Source: an uncultured Collinsella sp.
Lineage (GTDB): Bacteria > Actinomycetota > Coriobacteriia > Coriobacteriales > Coriobacteriaceae
Assembly: GCA_905209455.1 (NCBI GenBank)
Contig: CAJLTA010000005.1
Location: 1 to 64,000 of the forward strand
Direction of reading: 5' to 3'
Length of the DNA stretch: 64,000 nt
The first letter of the stretch is position 1, and every line of letters begins with the position of its first letter. The notes beneath the pieces were generated by a model. The model saw nothing but the letters and a program-made list of their open reading frames with translations. It made no database searches and was not told the DNA's origin. Below, one piece after another: positions 51,528-60,900 of this stretch. The translations under genes and the position numbers were made by a program.

Positions 51528-52863
51528 TTCTTTCGCAAATTGATTTAGCCGTCTCCGGCCCCGTCCTCTTCTAGCCCTCCGCCTTTCCCCTCAGCTCGTC
51601 CATCTCCTCCAGCTTCGACATGTCCAAGTACCTCCTCTTGCCCCACTCGTGCTCCACTATGTACTTCAGCCTCGCCGTCACCAACATCAGAGCCGAATTG
51701 CCGTCTGGGAAGGTCCCGACGACCCTCGTCCTCCTCCTGATCTCGCGGTTGATGCGCTCGATCCCGTTGTTCGTCCTGATCCGGCGCCAGTGCTCCGGTG
51801 GGAATTCCGTGTAGGCAAGCGTCTCGGCGAACCCGTCGCGCACCGTCCTCGCGGCCGCCCCGAGCCTCATCGATTCCAGCTCCTCCGCCACCTCCTCGGC
51901 TTTTCTGGCGCATGCCTCGCGCGATTCCTGCGCGTGGATCGCCTTCAGCATGCGCGCCGCGGCCTTCCGCCTGGTCACGGGAACCCTTCCCAGCACGTTG
52001 CGGTAGAAATGCACCGTGCAGCGCTGGTAGCGGGCCCCGGGGAACACCTCCTCGAGCGCACCGAGCATCCCCGCGCACTTGTCGCCGGTGACGAGCCGTA
52101 CGCCGGAGAGCCCGCGTCCCTTGAGCCAGGAGAAGAATTCGCGCCAGGACTCCGCGGACTCGGTGTACCCCTCGGAGCAGCCGATGACCTCCCGGTCGCC
52201 GGCGGAGTTGACGCCGATGGCGACCAGCACGGCCACGTTCTCGTAGGACCCTCCCCAGCTGCGCTTGAGGTAGATACCGTCGACGAAGACGTAGGGGTAG
52301 CCGCCCTCGAGCGGCCTCTGCCGCCATGTCTCGATGGACGCGAAGGCCCTCTCGTTGAGGTTGGAGACGGTGCCGGAGGACACCGGCGCTCCCCACAGGA
52401 GCTCGGAGACGTCCTCGATCCTCCTGGTGGAGACGCCCGCCAGGTACATCTCGACGATGGCCTCCTCGACCGAGGTCTCGCGCCTGCGGTAGCGCTCGAT
52501 GACGGCCGTCTGGAAGGTCGCCCCGCGGAGCTTCGGCACGCTGAGCTCGACTTCCCCGGCGCCCGTGACGAGCCTCCTCGTGTAGTGGCCGCTGCGGTAG
52601 GCCTCCCGGCCCGCCGTCCTCTCGTAGCGCTCGGCCCCGACGAGCTCGGACGCCTCCTCGTCGAGCAGTGCGTTGAGCGTCTCCTCGACGGTCTTCCTCA
52701 CCAGATTCTTTATGTCGTTGCGCAGCGACTCCTCGTCGACTGATACGATGTTCGCAGACACGGCCCGTGCCCCCTTCGTCGGTGATTTGTTGTTTAGTCG
52801 CTAGAAATCATATGACGGGGCGCGGGCCGTGTTCCGCTATGCGGTTGTCAATTTGCGAAAGAA
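51528..52863 (-). mobile_element. IS256-family insertion sequence (1336 bp)
   Basis: Perfect 16-bp terminal inverted repeats: TTCTTTCGCAAATTGA (51528-51543) and its complement at 52848-52863, enclosing one transposase gene. No obvious direct repeat flanks the ends (ACCGTCAAGA left, ATTATGCG right), so the target duplication has either decayed or the outer bases belong to a longer imperfect end. Confidence 0.88.
51571..52761 (-). CDS. IS256-family transposase (396 aa)
   Basis: DDE transposase of the Transposase_mut type. First Asp in YVFVDGIYLK, second Asp in LVTGDKCAG, Glu in NNGIERINREIRRRTRVVGTFPDG, plus the family CTVHFYRNVL segment. Full length for the family and no frameshift, so probably active. 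Confidence 0.93.
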   Translation of the reverse strand: MSANIVSVDEESLRNDIKNLVRKTVEETLNALLDEEASELVGAERYERTAGREAYRSGHYTRRLVTGAGEVELSVPKLRGATFQTAVIERYRRRETSVEEAIVEMYLAGVSTRRIEDVSELLWGAPVSSGTVSNLNERAFASIETWRQRPLEGGYPYVFVDGIYLKRSWGGSYENVAVLVAIGVNSAGDREVIGCSEGYTESAESWREFFSWLKGRGLSGVRLVTGDKCAGMLGALEEVFPGARYQRCTVHFYRNVLGRVPVTRRKAAARMLKAIHAQESREACARKAEEVAEELESMRLGAAARTVRDGFAETLAYTEFPPEHWRRIRTNNGIERINREIRRRTRVVGTFPDGNSALMLVTARLKYIVEHEWGKRRYLDMSKLEEMDELRGKAEG

Positions 52864-53024
52864 ATTATGCGTCACCTCGCCATCTCCCCAATTCTAGCTG
52901 AACCAGCGACTGTAGAACTTAATCGCCAGATAGCCACAGTCTCAAACCGTATGAACGATGAATGAACTTTAATAGCAAACGCGATTTGATTTTTGGAATG
53001 TAGACGAATTCCTCGTCAGGAGGG

Positions 53025-53123
53025 TAAAATGATGCCGACGGCAGCCCAAGTTGTAGCGAGCTGGGCAGAGCCGTTGCGTTAGAAAGTTAGGTCATCGTCT
53101 TAACGACGGTGGCCTTTCTTTTT
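53025..53123 (+). ncRNA. Candidate antisense RNA of type I toxin-antitoxin module 2
   Basis: -10-like TAAAAT (53025-53030) in the context GGAGGGTAAAATG, similar to module 1. Inverted repeats AGCCCA/TGGGCT-like and GACGGC/GCCGTT lie inside. The terminator is GGTCATCGTC (53090-53099) / GACGGTGGCC (53105-53114), paired with G-U pairs, followed by TTTCTTTTT. Its 3' end overlaps the 3' end of the convergent peptide gene (53100-53225). Confidence 0.45.
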
Positions 53124-53225
53124 GGGCTTCGAACCCTGCTTGAGTGCCTTGGAAAGGCCGACAAGGGCCGTGAGGAGCGAGACCATAGCGGTCAGGAGCT
53201 TCACGGACTCGGTGAAATCGGTCAT
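53100..53225 (-). CDS. Small hydrophobic peptide, candidate type I toxin 2 (41 aa)
   Basis: Too short for routine gene calling. GGGAGGTGATGGCC precedes ATG 53225. Product: MTDFTESVK, one membrane helix (LLTAMVSLLTALVGLSKAL), and a basic tail (KQGSKPKKKGHRR). The helix-plus-basic-tail form, strong Shine-Dalgarno and convergent overlapping RNA match module 1. The DNA upstream of the antisense promoters also shares GTATGAACGATG (51130 and 52950). Confidence 0.5.
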   Translation of the reverse strand: MTDFTESVKLLTAMVSLLTALVGLSKALKQGSKPKKKGHRR

Positions 53226-53532
53226 GGCCATCACCTCCCATCGAATGGAGGGCTCTGCCCGGCACGAGGGCTGCCGACAGCAAGGACGATTCTAGCAGAG
53301 CGGCTTACCCATCCAGATCAGCTCGCACTCGTCGCAACGCAGCCTTACCGTTGATGACGAGCTGCCAGCACGTTAAGGGTTTTATCCACTTACGCCCATA
53401 TGCCAATTCTGGCCTAGCAGAGCCAATCGATTTGACCCTTTCTTCCGGGGGCTGTCATGAGATCAGAATCTCACTGACGAGGCTAGCGAGAGAGATCGTT
53501 TAGCGCCAGCGGGTGAAGCATCAATCCACAGC
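53226..53532. other. Intergenic DNA, no recognised feature
   Basis: No credible ORF, terminator or motif beyond the peptide gene's presumed minus-strand promoter. Confidence 0.5.
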
Positions 53533-53636
53533 AACAGCCGAACCGCCTGATAACGTAACTTCTCAATAACGTATCTACGGCATAACGTAACTACGTGATA
53601 ACGCAACTGTGCAATAACGTAACTACGTGATTTTCG
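53533..53636 (+). repeat. Degenerate 8-bp tandem repeat array, block 7 (13 units)
   Basis: CAACAGCC, GAACCGCC, TGATAACG, TAACTTCT, CAATAACG, TATCTACG, GCATAACG, TAACTACG, TGATAACG, CAACTGTG, CAATAACG, TAACTACG, TGATTTTC. The best-conserved block; alternating unit types give an apparent 16-bp period. Confidence 0.8.
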
Positions 53637-53653
53637 ACAACATTTTTTTCTAA

Positions 53654-53679
53654 CAAAAACCCCTGCTCAGGTCAGGGGC
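53654..53679 (-). terminator. Terminator of the minus-strand conjugation operon
   Basis: On the minus strand CCCCTG-ACCTGAG-CAGGGG followed by TTTTTG, 20 bp after the stop of the gene at 53699. Confidence 0.75.
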
Positions 53680-53698
53680 TTTCCAACTAGCGACCAGT

Positions 53699-54472
53699 TT
53701 AATGCCGCGTTGAACGCTCTCTCATCTCAAGTGATTTCGTAAGGCTTTTCGTGCCGACGGTGCCGTGCCCCAAAAGGCCGTCGAACCCAGATCTCAGCGC
53801 CGCTACATCTGCCGCCGAAGCCCCGTCACGCAGGATCCTCGAGTCGAGCAGCGACCTCATGAAGCGTTCCGGAGTCCTTTCCGAGATGATCGCCTCGACC
53901 TCCTTGGAGATTCGGTTCGGATCGCGGTCAACGGGAACCGTCGGCATCTCCTTGGATGAGACGGGATGCGCCCCGTTGTTCCTGAGCCAATACCTGAACT
54001 CGATATCGACATCCTCGGGAACCTTGACCCTGATCACGTTAGTCTTGTTAGTTTCCTCATCGATCACGAGGGCGCCGTAAAGCGAGTTACGCTCGGCGTT
54101 CTCGACCAGCCCCTCCAGCTCGAGGATGCCCATGAGGATGGGAAGTTCCATCAGGCTCTCGTGACCGGCACCATAACTCCCGATTCCCTTGGCATCATCA
54201 TAATAGCCGGGAAATTCTACAAGGTAACCGTTACGCGACAGTTCCGGCCATCCAAGCGCAAGGGCCGCCTCCACCTCATGTGAGACATGGGCCACAGGGA
54301 CGATGCCACCATATGAGAAAGGCTGGACGAAGACGCCCTCGCGGTCTTTCGGGTCCCTCGTGAGTTTGAAGCAGACATCATGGGGCCGACTTGGACGGTC
54401 ACTGAACTTGGGCGCGTACTGTACGCTAAATAAGGCGACGTAAGGCTCCCCAAGGTCATCCACAAGATGCAT
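53699..54472 (-). CDS. Hypothetical protein, last gene of the conjugation operon (257 aa)
   Basis: TTAGGAGGAACTGAT precedes ATG 54472; the frame is open further upstream but lacks a signal. Soluble, acidic, with a beta-rich N-terminal half (PYVALFSVQYAPKF, DVCFKLTRDPKDREGVFVQPF) and a helical C-terminus. No family recognised. It follows the next gene by 1 bp. Confidence 0.65.
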   Translation of the reverse strand: MHLVDDLGEPYVALFSVQYAPKFSDRPSRPHDVCFKLTRDPKDREGVFVQPFSYGGIVPVAHVSHEVEAALALGWPELSRNGYLVEFPGYYDDAKGIGSYGAGHESLMELPILMGILELEGLVENAERNSLYGALVIDEETNKTNVIRVKVPEDVDIEFRYWLRNNGAHPVSSKEMPTVPVDRDPNRISKEVEAIISERTPERFMRSLLDSRILRDGASAADVAALRSGFDGLLGHGTVGTKSLTKSLEMRERSTRH

Positions 54473-54473
54473 A

Positions 54474-54911
54474 TCAGTTCCTCCTAATAGCCGTTCGCTT
54501 TGGCATATCCTTTGTATTTCCCTCGATACCGCGATCGGTCTTCTGGGCGCGTTCCGCATCGAAGGTCCTGACGAGCGCGGGCACATACTCTTCCGCTAGC
54601 GATGCGGCCTGCAGTTTAAACATACGGGAGATAACCCCGGCATCCTGCTTCGCCTGCTTGCCGGCGAGCGCGATGGCGGCCTCGCAGATCTCATTGGTCG
54701 TCGGCTCCCTTCCACCGAACTCCGCGAGCTCATTTTTCACGGTATCCAGCGAGCCGCCATCATTTCTGGCGTAGGCGGCGATATAGGCCTTTTTAAGCGC
54801 CTCGACCAGCCTTACGTCGGCCGCAATCCCGGTCTCTGTGCCACCGCCATCTCGATAGTAGGCCGTCGTGGCCCCCTCAATCGATTCGGCGAGACTTTTC
54901 CCTACGTTCAT
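54474..54911 (-). CDS. Hypothetical protein (145 aa)
   Basis: ACGGAGACGGG precedes ATG 54911 (frame open to 54953). Almost entirely helical by composition (LVEALKKAYIAAYA, EICEAAIALAGKQAKQD), without membrane segment. Position between the methylase-helicase and the 257-residue protein is the only functional clue. Confidence 0.6.
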   Translation of the reverse strand: MNVGKSLAESIEGATTAYYRDGGGTETGIAADVRLVEALKKAYIAAYARNDGGSLDTVKNELAEFGGREPTTNEICEAAIALAGKQAKQDAGVISRMFKLQAASLAEEYVPALVRTFDAERAQKTDRGIEGNTKDMPKRTAIRRN

Positions 54912-54994
54912 CCCGTCTCCGTTCTCATTCAACCTCAATGGGCTCCATTGCATCCAAACGGCTGTCGCCTTTGGAGGCCGACTGTGACTGTCGT

Positions 54995-57900
54995 TTAAAA
55001 TCCATGGCCGCTTGTGTGGGGATGTGCGCTCCCATCGCGTCCCCCAACACTGGCGGGAGACTCCGCAATGGCAGGGCCGTCCTCGTCCCGGTCACCATCT
55101 ACACCTGACTCGTCATGACCTTTTTCCAGCTCCTTCTGCTCCAGCTCGGCAAGCTCGGCCTGCAGCTTCTCGAGATTTCCCTCACCGTCCCAGGGCTCGA
55201 CAACGATTCTCCTGGCATCCTCAAGCTGCTTGTCGGAGCGCTCCATTAGGGCCCTTGCCTGGTCTATACCGCCCGCCTCCTTCTCGATAATGCCGTCCAT
55301 CTGCTGCAGCACGGTGTGTGAACCGGAAGTGACCGACGGCAGCATATGGTTCGACCAGTGCGCGTCGGCTGTGCCCTTGACCCTCAGGCCGATGAAAGGG
55401 TCGTAACGGAAGGTGCCGTCTCGCTCGAGCAGCGTCTGCTCCTTCTTCACGACAATCTCAAGACCGCGAAACTCTCCGATTGCCCTGACGGGGCCGATGG
55501 GACAATCCCCGGCAGCCGCCTGGATCATGCCGATCGCGCTAGCTCGATCTAGCGCCGACACGCCTCCGACCGAGACCCTTACGATATCTGCGCCCTTGTC
55601 GAGCTCCCTTTGCCTGTTCGCGCGCTCGAGGACATCGTGGTCGCGTTCGAGCAACTCAAATCGCCGGCGGTTGCACGCGGCCGAAGGCTCATAGCGAGAT
55701 TCGATCTGGTGGCGCATGTTTGCCACCATCTCGGAATGAGACTGCTTGAGCATGGACTGGGCCATGATCTCGCTTCTCAGTTCCTGGATCCTCTTGATAT
55801 CGGGGTTACCGGACGCCACGGCGGCAAGGTCGGAGTAGGAGATTCTCGTCTCATCGATGTCATCCATGCTGCGCACGGACGGCTTATTCGAGAAGACCTG
55901 CCCGATGAAGCGCTGCTTGTGCTCGACGGTGGAGTAGAGGAAGGAGTCGAACGTTCCCTGGGCGACGTACTTGAAGTCCCTCACGCTCTCGAAAAGGTTT
56001 CGCTGGCGCCTGATTCGACCGAGGCGCTGCTCGAAATCGGAAGGCCTCCATGGGCAATCAAGGTTATGGATGGCCGCGAGTCTCGTCTGGACGTTTGTGC
56101 CCGTGCCCAGCTTCTCAGTCGAACCCATGAGGACGCGCACCTCGCCCGAACGGACCTTCTCGAAGAGCGTTTCCTTCTTCTCCGAATCGTTGCCGGCGTC
56201 GCTGACGCACGCAACCTGCTCGGAGGGGATTCCGGCCTCGATGAGGCGTCTCCTCATATCGTCTTGGATATTCCATTTCCCCGAGGCCGGGGTCGAACGG
56301 TCACAAAAGACGAGCTGCGCGCCGCGCATGTCGGCCGTCTCCTCCCAGATTTTAAACACCTCGCGAGCGCATACCTCACATTTGCCGCCCTCCATCGGCT
56401 CAAACTCGGGGTGCATCAGTTTCGGATCGAGTGCGACCTTCATGCCGTCGCCCGTGATCGCAAGCAGGTTATCGTTGCCCTCTGCATTTCCGGCACGGAC
56501 GCGCTCGCCGCGGATTCCGAGCTTTTTGACTTCCTCGAGCTGCTCAGGTGTGGCGGGCACGGTGATATGGATCTCCTCGCAATCGGGGACCTTGAGGTTC
56601 ACGGTCTCCTGCGTGACGATGTCCGCAAAGGTTCGGTAGGCGCTCATGAGCTCGGGGAGGTTATGGAACTTCGTGAAGCGCTGTTTCAGCTGGAAGCCGT
56701 TGCCCTCGGGCTTGATCTCCATCGAGTCCTCTATCGTGCCGAATGTGAACGCCCAGGACGGGAACGATGACAGGCCCTGCCGTTCGAGGAGCTCGGGGGC
56801 GAGATAGCGCTGCATGTTGTACAGCTCGCCCATCGTGTTGGTGACAGGCGTGCCCGTGGCGAACACGATGTTGCGTCCATGGCCGATCTCGCGAAGGTAG
56901 GTGCACTTTTCAAGCAGGCTCTCACTTCGGTTGGACTTCGAGGAAGTCATTCCCGCAATCGCGAGGCCGTACGTAGGGAGATTCTTATAGTTGTGCGCCT
57001 CGTCCACAAACAGATAGTCGAAGCCGATCTCCTCAAACGAAAGCCCTTCGGTCTTCGGAGAGGAATGGAGCTTCGAGAGCTTATCGTTGATTTTCTTGAC
57101 TTCTTCCTCAAGCTTTTTAACCGAGAAGGTTCCACCGTTTTCTTGCGCATCTTCTTTGGCCTGCAGGAATTCCGCCCTTCGGCGTTTGAGATAGACCTCC
57201 TTTCGCTCCTGCGAAAGGTCGAGCATGTCGAAGCGCGAACTCGACACGATCACGGCGTCCCAGTCCCCGTTTGCCGCGCGGCCGAAGAACTCCCTCGCCG
57301 CATCCGCGGAATCCGACTCCGTTTTGCCCATATAGAGCACCCTCGACCCTGGATAGAGGTAGGCGAAATCCGATGCCCACTGTTCAGTCAGGTGCTTCGG
57401 CACGACGACAAGCGGCTTGTTGGCCCGACCGAGACGCCTGGCCTCCATGCACATGGCGATACCCGTATAGGTTTTTCCGGCGCCGACGACATGGGCCACA
57501 AGCGTGCCCTCATCTGCCTGCCCGGCTCGCGCGACGGCGGCACGCTGATGTGGCCTCATCTCCACATCGGGGTTCATACCGGGAAAAGTGAGGTATGAGC
57601 CGTCATACGTCCTGGGCGCCAATCGGTTGTACCTATCGTTGTAGATTCTGCACAGAACATCTGCCCGATCGGGGTCCGCCCACACCCATTTCTCGAAAGC
57701 CGACGAAATCAAGCGCCTCCTGTCCCATGCGGCCTTAGTCCCCTGGGGGTCGGGAACTTTCTTGCCCGTGGACGGGTCGGTCTTGTTCAGCTTCGTCTCG
57801 CTGCCGTTGAGGACGGCCGAGATGACCTTGAGCGGCGAATAGCTGCTGATGCCGTATCTGACAAGCACCTCGAGCGAAAGCTCGGTCGCGTTTCCCGTCA

Positions 57901-60900
57901 GGCGCCATTTTCCGGTACGAGGCTCATGGGCAACCTCGAATTTCCTCTGCTTTGCCGCAGTCATTTCGCCATCAGTTAACTCGAGCTCCTCCTCGATGAA
58001 GCTCATGACGAAGGAGGGGGGAATCCAGGGGGAACCCAGGGTCGCCGCGATCTCCCCGGGGCCGAGCTCACGCGGAAGGACGGCTTTCAGTTTCTCCTCG
58101 CAGGTGCGCAGCGCGGTGAGCCTCTCGACATCGGACCCGGTTAGGCCGAAGGCTGCCATATGCCGCTCGCGTCTGGCCCTGTACTCGGCAAGGTCGTCTG
58201 GGTTGACGAGCTCCTCGTGGGGAATGGGCTGATCGACGTCGCCCATCCAGTCGACACGGGTAGTCCTCGTCACGGCCTCCTCACCCGCCTGGCGATAGCC
58301 GTGAGAGATAAGGAATTCGGCCGGCACGGGGTCGGCCTTCATCGCAGCCGCCAGAACACTCGATAGGGGCTCCTGCTCCGACTTCCGGTCAACGGGGATC
58401 CCATACGAGCGCGCCAGGTTTTTGATCGGACCGGGAGTCTGATATGTGTTGTCGGCATCGGCACGCCAGAGCGCGGCGGCAAGGACATCGGGCCCCACGC
58501 GGGGATTGGTTGACAATCGCCAGAGAACCTCCTCCGTGTTCATCCCATCGGTCGCGAAATCCCGTCTACTCGCCAGATATCCGAGCGACCTCTCGACGAG
58601 CGCCGCGATGAGGGGGTTCGATATGGCCGCGTAGCCGTTCCTGCGCTCGGTGGAGATGCGGACCCCCTCATCGAGCTCTCCCAGGGCGGCGATTAACGCC
58701 TCCCCGGTCCACGTACTGAATGCCCTGTCGCGCCAGCTGTCGGGGAGGCTGCCGACATGCGCCGAGGCGATGACGGCACGGTCTGCCGTCAGGGGATGGA
58801 CGCAGGTGTCCCATAGGCCGCTTTCCATGAGAACGGCAACGGCTCTCGCCACCTCCGCACTCGTCTCGGGAGTGCGGGCAGGGGGAATCGATACCGACTC
58901 GAGCCAGGAGCTTTCCCCGGCGTCGAACCGATCGCTCTCTATCTTCTTTTGCATCGATCGGATCGCATCGAGCTTCCCGCCGATATCGCCGGAAAGATAT
59001 GCCTCGGAGCTCTCGATCCTCGACGTAATCGGATCGCGGACGATGAGGTCGCCGAGCCTTTGCTCGGCCTCGGCGACACTGCAGCCTAGCAGTCGCCCGA
59101 TGAGCGCCAGATCGACGCCGCCCGTGCGGTCATATGAGACGGCCAGGGCATCGGCAGGGGTCTCAGAGCGGTCGGGGAGGGGTGCCTGGGGGCGCACGGT
59201 GCGCTTCGAGAGGATGTCGGCCTTACGGACGAAGTTCTTCTTGGTGTCCAGCACCTCGAGACTGAAGAGGTTGATGCCGAGCGAGCAGTCGTGATAGCCC
59301 TTCATGGTGAGGACCCTGCGGTTCTTCGGATCATTCAGGCGACCGTAGCGATCAGCGAAGCGGTCGTAGCGGTCGCTGAGGGCCTTGATTCCAGATTCGA
59401 TTGCGGCGTCGGTCGATTTGGGGTCGCGCTCGAGCGAGATAAGCGCTCGGGCGGCATCCCTGAGCTCAAGCATTGCGCGTGCACGGTCCTCCGCCTCGCG
59501 CCCCGCGGGCCGGAAACGCTCGACCGTGTCGCCGTTGCCGTACCAGATCGACCCGCCGTCGCCCAGCGTGAACTCATAGAGCGCAGGATCGATGGGAACC
59601 TGCGCGACCTCGGGCGCGGCAGACCTGTCGGGCATCCCCTCAAATGTATGGGAAATCGCGCCGATGGCCTGATTTGCCAGAGACTTCCTAGCGCTATCGG
59701 CGATTCCCGCGGCGTCCAGGCCACTTTTCAATGCATATCCGGGGCCGTATGCGGTCATCTCCGAGCGCTGCTCGCCGACGGCCATGGACGGGTTTGAGGC
59801 AAGCAGAGCGTTCACGCGGAAGCCGTCCGCGTTCGTCTCCGTACGGACCCAGGCCGGCGCGTTGTCGTGCGTGATCTCCCGCGCCTCGGCGAGCTTCCTC
59901 AGGACGACGAGGTCGCATAGCGCGCTCGTTCCCGCCTGGCTCTCGAAAGTCTCCTTGGGGAGCCGTGCCATGCCGACGAGATCGCACTCGCGGGCAAGAC
60001 TTTCACGTGTGGCCTCTCGGGCCTTGTCCATGGTATAGCGGCTCGTCAGCACGGCAACGATACCGCCGGGGCGCACGGCGGCCACGGCCCTCTTGATCAT
60101 GTAGTCGTGAAGCGGCACTCCGTCGATTTTTATCGCGTCCGAGTAGGGGACGTTACCTATGGCGGCATCAAACGACCCCTCGGGGATCTCGCATTTGGCG
60201 ATATCGGCGGCGACGATCGTATGGTCGGGACAAAGCGCGCGTGCAAGTCCCGCGCTCACGGGGTCGATTTCAACGCCGGTCACATGGACGTCCATACCCA
60301 CGGGGACGCAGCGCATGAAGTTGCCCGTTCCGCAGCCCGGCTCCAGGATCTCGGCCCTGCCCTCGTCACAGATACCGGCATCCCTCAACGTCTCCCAGAT
60401 AAGTTCCACGACGGGGCGAGGGGTGTAGAAGGCGGTGAGGACCGTCGCGCGCTGATCGGCGAACTCATCCTCACTCAAAAGCTCTTTCAGGTCCCGTGAT
60501 ACATCGGCCCAGCCACCGATCGGGTTTTCGGCAAAGGCGTTCGCGGCACCGCCCCAACCGGAATAGGCTGAGATGGCGCACGCCTCCTCGAGGGTGGCTT
60601 CTCGCCCCTCGCCCATGGTCGCCTTGAGGGCGCGCAGCGCGGCGACATTCAGCCTGGCGCGCTCCAGTGGCGAATGGCCGGCCTGGAGATCAGGGTTCAG
60701 GTATTCGGTGTTGTGGTGGGCGGCTAGAGTGTGAACACCGTCTCGTTGAGGGCGATCTCCTCGGCCATCTTCTGGGCGCTGTCGGCCTTGCGGATGTAGT
60801 CGTCGTACCGGCACTCGGCCATCGCGGTCTGCGCGAACTCCGGAGTCGCCCCGCAGCTCTCCATGCAGCTGTCCTGTAGCTCCGCGAGCCTCGTCAGGTA

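Noticed and set aside
51649..52743. 364-codon plus-strand frame inside the insertion sequence
   Set aside because: Antisense to the IS256 transposase, whose DDE motifs are clear.
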